Origin: Selenomonadales bacterium UBA7018
GTDB taxonomy: Bacteria; Bacillota; Negativicutes; Selenomonadales; Selenomonadaceae
DNA length: 24,101 bases
Direction of reading: 5' to 3'
NCBI GenBank assembly: GCA_002448305.1
Contig: DJWY01000023.1
Span: forward strand, 35,962 to 60,062
In this document: piece by piece, positions 15,261 through 22,313 of the stretch
Position numbering within the stretch: position 1 is the stretch's first letter
How the letters are laid out: the number at the start of each line of letters is the position of its first letter
Made by a program: the position numbers and the translations under genes
Notes under the pieces: model-generated
The model's input: the letters and a program-made list of their open reading frames with translations, nothing else
What the model was told of the DNA's origin: nothing
Databases searched by the model: none

Positions 15261-15920
15261 ATGATATACAACGCGCAAATTTTATCGATAGACGCGGCAG
15301 AAACTCGGCGATATGCGGGTTTGCGCAAAGCTGAACATTTCGGCGAAGAAAACATTTTAGCGGCTTGCGAAGAGGCATTGTTACTTTTGGAGGTGCGCGG
15401 CGTCTGGGAGCTTTACGACTACAAAAATTGCACAGTCGAGAGCGAGCCACCCTTTACAATCGCGGGCAATTCGATTATAAAACACCTTGACGGTTGCGAA
15501 AAAGTTATCTGCATGGCGGCGACAGTCGGCGCGGCGATTGAACAGGAGATTACTAAAAAATTTGAGCGCGGAGAGTATTTAGCGTCAGTATTGTTAGACG
15601 CGGCAGCAACGGCGGCAGTTGAGCAAGCGGCGGATTTAATGGAGAAAAATTTTGCGGCGAAATTTTCTAAGGAAGGTTACAAAATGCGTTGGCGATTCAG
15701 TCCGGGCTATGGCGATTGGAATTTGACGGCGCAGGAAAAACTTTTTAAAATCAGCGGTGCGGAACAAATCGGCATGAGTTTAAGTTCAGCACTTATGCTT
15801 GAGCCGCGAAAATCAATCACGGCGATTATCGGGCTTTGTTCAATTAGGAATGAGGAATTAGGAATTAGGAATGAAAAATGCTCCGCCTGCGATAAGTTAG
15901 ATTGTTCGATGAGGAAATAA
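15261..15920 (+). CDS. MetH reactivation-domain protein (stand-alone)
   Basis: This is a separate version of the C-terminal MetH activation domain, which binds S-adenosylmethionine and helps re-methylate oxidised cobalamin. Diagnostic parts are RFSPGYGDW (about 150-158), the helix entry QIGMSLSSALMLEPRKSITAI (about 172-192), and the final Cys cluster CSACDKLDC. It sits directly after metH, with ATG one base past the metH stop and GGTGA acting as a weak ribosome binding site; a GTG at 15252 is an alternative. Just before the Cys cluster it carries the same in-frame heptad repeat as metH, coding IRNEELGIRNE from residue 195. Split MetH systems are known in other anaerobes. Confidence 0.88.
   Translation: MIYNAQILSIDAAETRRYAGLRKAEHFGEENILAACEEALLLLEVRGVWELYDYKNCTVESEPPFTIAGNSIIKHLDGCEKVICMAATVGAAIEQEITKKFERGEYLASVLLDAAATAAVEQAADLMEKNFAAKFSKEGYKMRWRFSPGYGDWNLTAQEKLFKISGAEQIGMSLSSALMLEPRKSITAIIGLCSIRNEELGIRNEKCSACDKLDCSMRK
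15841..15877 (+). repeat. 37-bp heptad repeat inside the MetH reactivation gene
   Basis: This is an exact copy of 13719-13755, read in the same frame. It splits the conserved C-terminal region just before CSACDK. The flanking bases differ from those around the metH copy, so the identity is confined to the element. Confidence 0.92.
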
Positions 15921-15921
15921 T

Positions 15922-16827
15922 ATGTTTAAGTTTTTCAAGGAGATGTTGCGAAATATGAAGAGAAATGACCCGTGTTGGTGCGGCAGCGGCAAGAAGTATA
16001 AGAAATGTCACGCGGACTTTGACGCCAAAATTGACGAGATAAAATTTATCAAGGCAAAAAGTCAAGTCCGCCCACCAAAGCGATTGATTAACAATGCGGC
16101 GGACATTGAAGGAATAAAGCGTGCGGCGGTTATCAACACGGGCGCACTCGACTTGATGAACGAGCTGGTAAAAGAAGGCGTCGACACCTTGACGCTTAAC
16201 AATGCCGCGCACGAATTTATTGTAAGTCACGGCGCACACCCAAGTTGCTTAGGCTTTGAAGGTTATCCAAAGAGCATTTGCATTTCCGTCAACAACGTCG
16301 TTTGTCATGGTATTCCGTCGCGCAAGGAAATTCTCAAGGCGGGCGATATTCTCAACATTGACATAACCACTGACCTTGACGGCTATTTTGCTGACGCCTC
16401 GCGCATGTACACTGTCGGCGAAATTACGCCTGAAGCGCGGCGGCTTATTGACAAGACACGCGAAATAATGGAGGCGGGCATTGCGGCTGCTAAGGCGTGG
16501 CATTTCGTCGGGGACATTGGCGCGGCTTGCGGAAAAATGGCGCACGAAAACGGCTATTCGGTCGTGACGGATTTAGGCGGGCACGGTGTCGGCAAGGAAT
16601 TTCATTTGGAACCGTTCGTTAGTCACGATTGCAAAGCGGAAACGGGAATGTTGCTTGTGCCTGGCGTCGTGCTGACTGTCGAGCCGATGATTAATGCCGG
16701 CGAAAAATACGTTACGGTTGACGATGACGACCATTGGACGGTTAGAACTAAAGACGGCAGTTTGTCGGCGCAATGGGAGAAAACTATTTTGATAACGGAG
16801 ACGGGCGCGGAAGTTTTAGCGAGTTGA
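15922..16827 (+). CDS. map: Type I methionine aminopeptidase with N-terminal SEC-C motif
   Basis: It removes the initiator methionine from new proteins. An N-terminal zinc-binding SEC-C motif, CWCGSGKKYKKCH (18-30), probably helps it bind the ribosome. The catalytic domain shows all five expected metal ligands: Asp147 (NIDIT), Asp158 (FADAS), His221 (GHGVGKEFH), Glu254 (TVEPMI) and Glu286 (QWEKTI). The length of 301 residues fits the SEC-C subclass. GAGG lies upstream of the ATG, 2 bases after the previous stop. An ATG at codon 8 also has a strong site (AAGGAG), but immediately adjacent. The gene follows metH and its reactivation gene and may share their transcript. Confidence 0.95.
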   Translation: MFKFFKEMLRNMKRNDPCWCGSGKKYKKCHADFDAKIDEIKFIKAKSQVRPPKRLINNAADIEGIKRAAVINTGALDLMNELVKEGVDTLTLNNAAHEFIVSHGAHPSCLGFEGYPKSICISVNNVVCHGIPSRKEILKAGDILNIDITTDLDGYFADASRMYTVGEITPEARRLIDKTREIMEAGIAAAKAWHFVGDIGAACGKMAHENGYSVVTDLGGHGVGKEFHLEPFVSHDCKAETGMLLVPGVVLTVEPMINAGEKYVTVDDDDHWTVRTKDGSLSAQWEKTILITETGAEVLAS

Positions 16828-16839
16828 GGAGGTTTTATC

Positions 16840-17112
16840 ATGAAGAAAATTACCATGCTTAAAATTGAGGGTTGCCCCTACTGCGCGGCGGCTTTCAAGG
16901 CGATTGACGAAGTTAAAAGCGATTATCCAGCGACGGAACTTGAAATCATTGACAAAAATTTTCAACCCGCGCTCGCCGAAAAGTTTACGGATTATTATTA
17001 CGTGCCAACAATGTATGTTGACGGCAAAAAGATTTACGAGGCGCATCCCGGCGAAACTTATGACGAATGTCTTGCCAATGTCAAAAAAGTTTTCGAGGTG
17101 GCGGCAAAATGA
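16840..17112 (+). CDS. Small thioredoxin/glutaredoxin-fold protein
   Basis: This is a 90-residue thioredoxin-fold protein with the redox motif CPYC at 12-15 after a beta strand (ITMLKIEG). The cis-Pro equivalent is in YYVPTMYVDGKKIYEAHPG (about 54-72). The CPYC active site is that of glutaredoxins, so a thiol-disulfide exchange role is likely, but the partner is unknown. GGAGG lies before the ATG. The stop overlaps the start of queC (ATGA), which indicates coupling. No thioredoxin reductase gene is nearby. Confidence 0.85.
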   Translation: MKKITMLKIEGCPYCAAAFKAIDEVKSDYPATELEIIDKNFQPALAEKFTDYYYVPTMYVDGKKIYEAHPGETYDECLANVKKVFEVAAK

Positions 17113-17795
17113 AAGCAGTTGTTCTCTCCAGCGGTGGGCTTGATTCCACGACGTGTTTAGCTATGGCGGTTAAGAAATTGGGCGCGGAAAATGTTTCGGC
17201 TTTGTCGATTTTCTATGGGCAACGTCACGAACGAGAATTGCAAAGCGCAAGAGCCGTAGCCAAATTTTACAACGTCGCGCATTACGAACTTGATGCCGCA
17301 GAAATTTTCAAAAATTCTAATTCGGCACTGCTGAACACTTCGACCGAGTCGCTAGAAAAAAGTTCCTACGCCGCGCAGATTCAAAAGAATAATTCGCCGC
17401 GCATTGCAACATATGTTCCCTTCCGCAATGGGCTAATGATTTCTATGGCGGCGAGTTTCGCAGACGGGCTTTATGACGATGATTCCGTTGAACTTTATAT
17501 CGGCGTGCATTCTGATGATGTTGCGGGCGACGCTTACGCTGATTGTAGCGCACAGTTCATCGCGTCAATGAGTGCGGCCGTTAGAATCGGGACGTACGAA
17601 AAAATTCGACTGGTCGCACCGTTTTTATGTCAAAAAAAATCCGACGTGGTGAAGGTCGGATTGGAATTGAACGCCCCATATCATTTGACGTGGAGCTGTT
17701 ATGAACGCGGCGATAAACCTTGCGGTCAATGCGCCACTTGTATTGACAGAGCCAAAGCCTTTGAACTTAACGGCGTCAAAGACCCTGCTCTTTAA
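17109..17795 (+). CDS. queC: 7-cyano-7-deazaguanine synthase
   Basis: It converts 7-carboxy-7-deazaguanine to preQ0 with ATP and ammonia, in the pathway to queuosine. The N-terminal PP-loop is LSSGGLDSTTCLA (about 6-18). FYGQRHERELQSA and YVPFRNGLMISMAAS are family signatures. The zinc site near the C-terminus is CYERGDKPCGQCATC. The ATG at 17109 overlaps the previous stop and is chosen over an in-frame upstream codon because the PP-loop then lies at the usual distance. No queD, queE or queF is in the window. The stop is one base from the stop of the convergent gene. Confidence 0.95.
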   Translation: MKAVVLSSGGLDSTTCLAMAVKKLGAENVSALSIFYGQRHERELQSARAVAKFYNVAHYELDAAEIFKNSNSALLNTSTESLEKSSYAAQIQKNNSPRIATYVPFRNGLMISMAASFADGLYDDDSVELYIGVHSDDVAGDAYADCSAQFIASMSAAVRIGTYEKIRLVAPFLCQKKSDVVKVGLELNAPYHLTWSCYERGDKPCGQCATCIDRAKAFELNGVKDPAL

Positions 17796-17796
17796 T

Positions 17797-18789
17797 TTAT
17801 GCTTTTTTGAACGCGGTTTTAGGTTGCTTGCAGCGCGGGCAGACTTCGGGCGGTTCGTCGCCAAAATGTTCGTAGCCGCAAACACTGCAAATCCACTTCG
17901 TACCGGTCGCTTTTGGTGCGTCGGATTTTTCTTCAATAGCGGGAGTTTCCTCAACGTCGGGAAGCTCCATTATTTTTTTCTTTTCAAGATTCTCGTAGCC
18001 AAACGGCGTATGAGTCGAAAGGTAAATGGTTTTATTTTCCTTGATAAAGGCGCGGACGCGATTTAAGGTGTCGCGAGCGGCGGGCATATCTTCAAAGACG
18101 ACAGACAATTTGTTTTCCAATAACGCCTCGTCGGTGTATGTAACGTCGCCGTGAATCAAATAGTTAATGTCGCCGTCTTCCGCGATAACGATACTGTTGC
18201 CCTTTGTGTGACCTGGCGCGAAGATATAATAAACGCCGTCGGCAATTTTCTGGCACGCGGGAAAGTTTTTATACGCGCCGTCGGTAAAGTCAGTACGAAC
18301 GACGTTATCGCCCGTCAACTTCATATCGTCGGCTTCAATGCGCGAGATATAAATTTTAGCGTTCGGGAAGTGGCGAAGTTCGCCGGTATGGTCGGCGTGT
18401 TTATGGGTGATAAGAATTTTGGAAACCTGCGCGGGTTCGTAGCCAGCAACCTTGAGCGCGTCGACGTAATCTTTAACCTTGTCGCCAAAAGTTATGACGG
18501 AATCGGGCGTAACAGGAAAAGTTTCTTCGGCAGGAAAGCCCGTGTCGACAAGAATAACTTCCTTGCCGGTATCGATAACAAAATTTTGCAGACTGGAGCG
18601 AAGTTTTTCTTCTTTGATTGAGCCTTCGGGCAAGCCGCCGCCACAAGCGAAAGACTTCATCATATAGCCGCCGTCATAGAGTTTTACTGCTGAAATTTTC
18701 ATTTTAGATTTCGCCTCCGTTAAATTTCCGTCTAGCATAAGACCGAGCGTCATAACGCCCGCCGTTTTAATAAATTCTCGTCTGTTCAT
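17797..18789 (-). CDS. Metallo-beta-lactamase-fold hydrolase with Tat signal and C-terminal rubredoxin
   Basis: This is a fusion protein of 330 residues. The N-terminus MNRREFIKTAGVMTLGLML carries a twin-arginine motif and a hydrophobic stretch, which suggests Tat export or a membrane anchor. The metallo-beta-lactamase domain (about 30-265) has the motif HKHADH (129-134), with further ligands His194, Asp215 and His260. It resembles lactonase-like members. A linker (about 275-298) leads to a short rubredoxin with CSVCGY (301-306) and CPRC (317-320). GGAG lies 9 bases before the ATG. No flavodoxin domain is attached, so it is not a typical flavodiiron protein. The substrate is unknown. Confidence 0.88.
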   Translation of the reverse strand: MNRREFIKTAGVMTLGLMLDGNLTEAKSKMKISAVKLYDGGYMMKSFACGGGLPEGSIKEEKLRSSLQNFVIDTGKEVILVDTGFPAEETFPVTPDSVITFGDKVKDYVDALKVAGYEPAQVSKILITHKHADHTGELRHFPNAKIYISRIEADDMKLTGDNVVRTDFTDGAYKNFPACQKIADGVYYIFAPGHTKGNSIVIAEDGDINYLIHGDVTYTDEALLENKLSVVFEDMPAARDTLNRVRAFIKENKTIYLSTHTPFGYENLEKKKIMELPDVEETPAIEEKSDAPKATGTKWICSVCGYEHFGDEPPEVCPRCKQPKTAFKKA

Positions 18790-18858
18790 AAAAACTTACT
18801 CCATTTTAAACGAAACTAGCGAAGCGCAGAGGAGCGTTCCGGCGCGGCGACAACGTTA

Positions 18859-18909
18859 AATTTATCTGGCGATAAATCGCGTCCGCTGTTTGTCCACTTT
18901 TCAAAAGTG
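18859..18909 (-). other. Intergenic stretch with two hairpins
   Basis: The 134-base gap between the two rubredoxin-containing genes holds ATTTATC/GATAAAT (18859-18865 with 18870-18876, 4-base loop) and CCACTTTT/AAAAGTGG (18893-18900 with 18902-18909; six pairs can form around a 5-base loop). Neither is followed by a T run in the transcript, so these do not look like ordinary terminators. They may be part of an interspersed element, or an mRNA processing site. Confidence 0.5.
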
Positions 18910-18923
18910 GTCGCGTCGATTCA

Positions 18924-19988
18924 TTACGCTTTCTCCTTGAAAACGCTTGCCGGTTGACCACAAATCGGGCAAACATCGGGCGGCGCGTCGCCAACATGTT
19001 CATAGCCGCAAATTGTGCAGACAAAAACTTTCTGCGCGGGAGCGTCGGATTTTTCCTGTGCTTCAACCTGAGCAGGCGCGGCTTCAAGCTGTTTAAAATC
19101 TTTCTTCGGCTGACCGCAAACAGGGCAAGTCCAATTTTCCGGTTCCGCGTCCAAGTCGCCATAATATCTGTAGCCGCAACACGGGCAGACATAAACTTTC
19201 TTGCCGGTATTATCGGCGGGCTTGTAGTCGGGCTTGTACTTCTTGAAAATATCATCTATAACAACGCCGTGATGTTTTTCTTCCTGCGCGAAAGTTTCCA
19301 TTTCGTCAGCGGCTTTGTCCAAACCTGCCGCACGGAATTTATCGGCAAGAGCTTTAACGCTAGCTTCGCCGCCATATTCCGCCGCCCTAACTCTGTCGAG
19401 CAATTCCCAGAAATCTTTAGGATATTTGCCGTTAAGCGTCGCATAAAATCCCGCGTGCTTAGCCTCTTGATTAGCCGACTCAAGGAGAATTTCCGCCACT
19501 TCGTCAAGCCCCTGTTCCTTAGCAAGCCGCGCAAGACCGTAATACATCATCGTCCCGTTGATTTCGGCGCGGGCGGCTTCTTTGGAAATGAATTCAAGGT
19601 CGGTGCCCTTCGTCAAGCCGTACAGACTTTCCGTTTTTTTCGATGGAGCGCGGTCAATTTTCGGATACTCGAAAGCGTAGCCAACGCCGAAATGAATAAT
19701 CCATTCGGGCTTTTCGGGAATCGGAATCCAATAGCCATAAGCCTTGCCGAATTTCCCTTCATAAGTGCAACATACCGGCTCGCCAGTGTCGCAAGCCTTA
19801 TCGCACTGACAGCCTTTGTGGTCTTCGGGCTTGCCAATTGACGAACACTTGATGCCGGGTTTAACTCCGTATTCAGCGGCTTTTTTGTTGACGGCGACAA
19901 CTTCGCGACTCTTCTGCGTAATCATAACCGCTTCGGGGAAGTTATCCCACATCAAATGAAAGGCGCGGATAATTTCTTCGTTGCTCAC
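18924..19988 (-). CDS. PAS-like / rubrerythrin / double-rubredoxin protein
   Basis: This is a multidomain redox protein of 354 residues, likely a cytoplasmic peroxidase. Residues 1-110 look PAS-like (EEIIRAFHLMWDNFPEAVMI, VVAVNKKAAEY) and include six Cys between 48 and 74. Residues 130-245 form a rubrerythrin-type diiron domain, with Glu142, Glu175-x-x-His178 and Glu236-x-x-His239. Two rubredoxins follow: CPCCGY with CPVC (about 268-290), and CTICGY with CPIC (about 324-343). The second is close to the rubredoxin of the next gene. Rubrerythrins reduce peroxide using electrons passed through rubredoxin. The start is GTG at 19988, with AAGGAG 8 bases upstream; a GTG at 19997 is too close to that site. 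Confidence 0.9.
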   Translation of the reverse strand: MSNEEIIRAFHLMWDNFPEAVMITQKSREVVAVNKKAAEYGVKPGIKCSSIGKPEDHKGCQCDKACDTGEPVCCTYEGKFGKAYGYWIPIPEKPEWIIHFGVGYAFEYPKIDRAPSKKTESLYGLTKGTDLEFISKEAARAEINGTMMYYGLARLAKEQGLDEVAEILLESANQEAKHAGFYATLNGKYPKDFWELLDRVRAAEYGGEASVKALADKFRAAGLDKAADEMETFAQEEKHHGVVIDDIFKKYKPDYKPADNTGKKVYVCPCCGYRYYGDLDAEPENWTCPVCGQPKKDFKQLEAAPAQVEAQEKSDAPAQKVFVCTICGYEHVGDAPPDVCPICGQPASVFKEKA

Positions 19989-20018
19989 ACGAATCACTCC
20001 TTAAAACATAATACGCTT

Positions 20019-20058
20019 AAAAAATAACCCGCGCAGAAAAATTGCAACGGGTAAAAAA
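20019..20058 (-). terminator. Terminator after the ferritin-like gene
   Basis: On the minus strand ACCCG (20048-20052) pairs with CGGGT (20027-20031), extended by a GC/GC pair inside, and TTATTTTTT follows. It separates the upstream genes from the rubrerythrin gene, so some transcripts probably end here. Confidence 0.7.
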
Positions 20059-20064
20059 TTTAAA

Positions 20065-20517
20065 TTAAAGTTGTTTAGCGAGCCAATTTTGCTTGCCAAT
20101 AAGCTCAATCAACGCAAGCTGTTGCTCCGTCCAATACATGTCGCCTTCTTCGTCTTGATAATAATCTCTCAAAATTCCAAAGGTAGTTGGGTCGTCCTGC
20201 GCGGCTTTTACGAGTTCTTTAAGCCAAGCTAAGCCTTTCTTTGAAACTTGCAAATCGTGCTTGAGATACTCAACAATGTCCCATTTAACAGGCGCGGCTT
20301 GTTTAGCCCCAAGCTTAACTTCAACGTCCAAATCAATCAAACGGTCAATGCACTTGACGACGTAACCGCGCTCTTCGTCGGCGTGCTCTTCGTACTGCTT
20401 AGCGAGCTTGCTCAAGCCTTGACTGGCGAAAATTCTTGACTGAATAACATGTCCGTCGGCTTGCTGTGAAAGTTCCGTTACAATCGTCTGAAGTCCTTCG
20501 ATAACTTTTTTGTCCAT
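20065..20517 (-). CDS. Ferritin-like (bacterioferritin-type) protein
   Basis: This is a 150-residue four-helix protein of the ferritin-like superfamily. LAKQYEEHADEERGYVVKCIDRLIDLDV (about 38-65; note the E-x-x-H and E-E pairs) and YYQDEEGDMYWTEQQLALIELIGKQNWL (about 119-146) match helices B and D of bacterioferritin-like proteins. The first-helix Glu is not clearly in its usual place (TELSQQADGHVIQ), so the diiron centre may differ. GGAGGGG precedes the ATG. Its job is likely iron storage or control of iron and peroxide, in line with the rubrerythrin downstream. A terminator follows it. Confidence 0.75.
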   Translation of the reverse strand: MDKKVIEGLQTIVTELSQQADGHVIQSRIFASQGLSKLAKQYEEHADEERGYVVKCIDRLIDLDVEVKLGAKQAAPVKWDIVEYLKHDLQVSKKGLAWLKELVKAAQDDPTTFGILRDYYQDEEGDMYWTEQQLALIELIGKQNWLAKQL

Positions 20518-20538
20518 GCAATCCCCTCCAAAAATTTT

Positions 20539-20850
20539 TCAATCGTTCGGGTCGTCGACGTAATCGACTTCGGAATAACCTGCGTGCAAAGTAATTTGGT
20601 GGCGCAGTCCCGCCGGAATGAAATACGTTTCGCCCGCCGAATAAACTTTGCTTTCACCGTTGGCAGTGAATGTGCAAGAACCGCTAACAACAATCGTCCA
20701 CTGCGCGGCGTGCGCGTGTTCAGGGAAAACCACTTCTTTAGTCGAGCTCACAAAATATACCGTACCGGTTGAGGTGTGGTCAACATGAACTTCCAAGCCG
20801 TCAATACCGTAATCGCGCATGGGAACTTTTTTTATAATGTCGGGAAACAC
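20539..20850 (-). CDS. Small cupin-domain protein
   Basis: This is a 103-residue single-domain cupin. The first motif contains FPEHAHAAQWTIVVSG (about 42-57), with His45 and His47. The second is YFIPAGLRHQ (76-85), with His84. These are the expected metal ligands, so it probably binds a metal. The start is GTG at 20850, with GAGG 7 bases upstream. It lies 9 bases after the flavodoxin-fold gene and 21 bases before the ferritin-like gene. It may be an enzyme or a metal- or ligand-sensing protein. Nothing in the sequence fixes the substrate. Confidence 0.88.
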   Translation of the reverse strand: MFPDIIKKVPMRDYGIDGLEVHVDHTSTGTVYFVSSTKEVVFPEHAHAAQWTIVVSGSCTFTANGESKVYSAGETYFIPAGLRHQITLHAGYSEVDYVDDPND

Positions 20851-20859
20851 TTTATCGCC

Positions 20860-21420
20860 TCACAAATTTTTTATGCACTCAACGATATTATCTGCGTGTT
20901 TCTTAGCTTTGTCAATAAGGGCTTGCTTTTGCTCGTCAGTCGTGACGCCAGGAACGCACATCATGCCGCAACTATAGAAAATTTTCTTGCAATCCATCTT
21001 AGCCATTTCAGCGAACTTGACAACAGGGAAAGCAAGTTCTTCAACTGTGTGCCCGACAAAACCGCCCGCCGAAAAGCCAGCTTCGGGAACGCCTGTTGTA
21101 AGCGAGATAAGGAAAGATTTACCTGCAAGCGCGGTGCCCTGCGAGCCATAAGCCCAGCCGTGCTCCATAACTTTATCAATGTAGAGCTTAAGCAGACCAG
21201 GCACGCCGTACCAGTTCATTGGGTATTGGAAAATAATAATATCAGCCTTTTCGAGCGCGGCTTGCTCCGCCTTAATGTCGAATTTATAATCCGGATAAAG
21301 TTCACACAGATTGCGAATTTCGGCTTGCGGACACTTAGCAGAAATTTCGTCCAAGATAGTTTTGTTCGCGACGGAATTTTTTAAATCGGGGTGTCCAGAG
21401 ATAATAACAACGTTTTTCAT
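20860..21420 (-). CDS. NAD(P)H-dependent flavin oxidoreductase (flavodoxin fold)
   Basis: This is a 186-residue flavoprotein of the NQO1/KefF/MdaB type, which transfers two electrons from NAD(P)H to quinones or other acceptors. The N-terminus VVIISGHPDLKNSVANKTI (4-22) forms the phosphate loop for FMN or FAD. FQYPMNWYGVPGLLKLYIDKV (about 64-84) is the usual flavin-contact region. GKSFLISLTTG (about 100-110) fits the third strand. The start overlaps the stop of the upstream aldolase gene (ATGA), so the two are coupled. A role in quinone or electrophile detoxification is likely by family. Confidence 0.9.
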   Translation of the reverse strand: MKNVVIISGHPDLKNSVANKTILDEISAKCPQAEIRNLCELYPDYKFDIKAEQAALEKADIIIFQYPMNWYGVPGLLKLYIDKVMEHGWAYGSQGTALAGKSFLISLTTGVPEAGFSAGGFVGHTVEELAFPVVKFAEMAKMDCKKIFYSCGMMCVPGVTTDEQKQALIDKAKKHADNIVECIKNL

Positions 21421-22208
21421 TTGCCAATGGCTTCCTTATAATTTTTAAGGGTATTATCAGCCGCCGTCGTCAAAAAGGCAGTGTCGCCGCCCAAGATGAT
21501 AAACGAAATGCCCAAATCGACAAAGCGTTTAGCCTGTTCAGTTGTCAAAGCGATTGTTCCAACGGGCTTTCCGAGCGCGTGAATGCGTTTAATCATGTCG
21601 TCCATAGCCGCTTCAACTTCGGGGTGGAAAATGTTAATGCCGTGCCCCATGTCGACCGCTAAATCAACCGGACCAAGAAAAACCGCGCCAACGCCCGGCG
21701 TATTGGTTATGGCGTCAAGATTTTCCCAACCGCGCACGCTCTCAATCTGCGGCAGAATGCAAATTTCCTCAACGTTGCGGTCAAGGTAATCGGGGTGACG
21801 ATTGAAACGACCTGCGCGGACAGCCGACGCTCCAAAGCCGCGATTGCCTCTGGGCGCGTAGCTCGCCCAATACATAATGTCTTCGGTCTCTTCGCCGGTC
21901 TCGACCTTCGGGATAATAATGTTTTGAATGCCGCCGTCAAGCAGTTGCTTAATAATTCCCGTGCCGGCTTGCGGAATTCTAACAACGGGCGTCATATCGT
22001 AAGCGGCAATCGCTCTGGCGATGTCCAAAATTGTCGTGACGGTATGTCCGCCGTGTTCGCCGTCGACGAAAAGAAAATCAAAATCGCTCGTCGCTAAAAT
22101 TTCAGCAACTTCCGCCGAAGTCGTTTCCTGCCCGACGCCGTATTGAAGTTTGCCAGCCTCGATGCCGTGCTTGAACTTGTTGTACAGATAATCTTTAATC
22201 ATTGGCAT
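21417..22208 (-). CDS. HpcH/HpaI-family aldolase
   Basis: This is a class II, metal-dependent aldolase of 263 residues, related to 2-dehydro-3-deoxyglucarate and 4-hydroxy-2-oxoheptanedioate aldolases, which split hydroxy-oxo acids into pyruvate and an aldehyde. Visible residues are FLFVDGEHGGH (46-55) with the catalytic-type His52, Arg77 in VVRIPQ, the metal ligand Glu156 in ILPQIES, and Asp182 in FLGPVDLA. GGGAGG lies 9 bases before the ATG, inside a hairpin. It is first in a likely operon with an oxidoreductase, a cupin and a ferritin-like protein. The substrate cannot be assigned. Confidence 0.9.
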   Translation of the reverse strand: MPMIKDYLYNKFKHGIEAGKLQYGVGQETTSAEVAEILATSDFDFLFVDGEHGGHTVTTILDIARAIAAYDMTPVVRIPQAGTGIIKQLLDGGIQNIIIPKVETGEETEDIMYWASYAPRGNRGFGASAVRAGRFNRHPDYLDRNVEEICILPQIESVRGWENLDAITNTPGVGAVFLGPVDLAVDMGHGINIFHPEVEAAMDDMIKRIHALGKPVGTIALTTEQAKRFVDLGISFIILGGDTAFLTTAADNTLKNYKEAIGK

Positions 22209-22218
22209 AAAAAATCGC

Positions 22219-22254
22219 CTCCCAGAATATTTCTGCAGAAATTTTACATGGGAG
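22219..22254 (-). promoter_or_regulatory. Hairpin with a 14-bp palindrome over the aldolase ribosome binding site
   Basis: CTCCCA (22219-22224) and TGGGAG (22249-22254) are inverted repeats. Between them is the perfect palindrome ATTTCTGCAGAAAT (22229-22242). In the transcript the second arm contains the GGGAGG ribosome binding site of the aldolase gene, and a run of T lies just before its ATG. It could be a TetR operator, an RNA attenuator, or both. Confidence 0.6.
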
Positions 22255-22285
22255 ACGCAAGCAATTCAATTTTCAATGCGGCAAA

Positions 22286-22313
22286 TTTATAAATCAGCTT
22301 TACAAAAATTCAA
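22286..22313 (-). promoter_or_regulatory. Probable promoter of the redox operon
   Basis: On the minus strand TTGAAT (22308-22313) and TATAAA (22286-22291) are 16 bases apart. The -35 box overlaps the stop codon of the TetR gene. The predicted start is near 22280, upstream of the palindrome at 22229-22242. Confidence 0.6.

Noticed and set aside
13719..15877. Heptad repeats as a CRISPR array
   Set aside because: The units are directly adjacent heptads without spacers, the two arrays lie 2 kb apart inside genes, and no cas genes are present.
17797..18789. Calling the protein a quorum-quenching lactonase
   Set aside because: The HxHxDH motif is shared by the whole fold, and the Tat signal and rubredoxin do not fit a simple lactonase. 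Only the fold is claimed.
18806..19841. Long open frames on both strands across the rubrerythrin gene (about 295 and 149 codons)
   Set aside because: They lie opposite or out of frame with strongly conserved rubredoxin and rubrerythrin motifs, show no family features of their own and have no ribosome binding sites.
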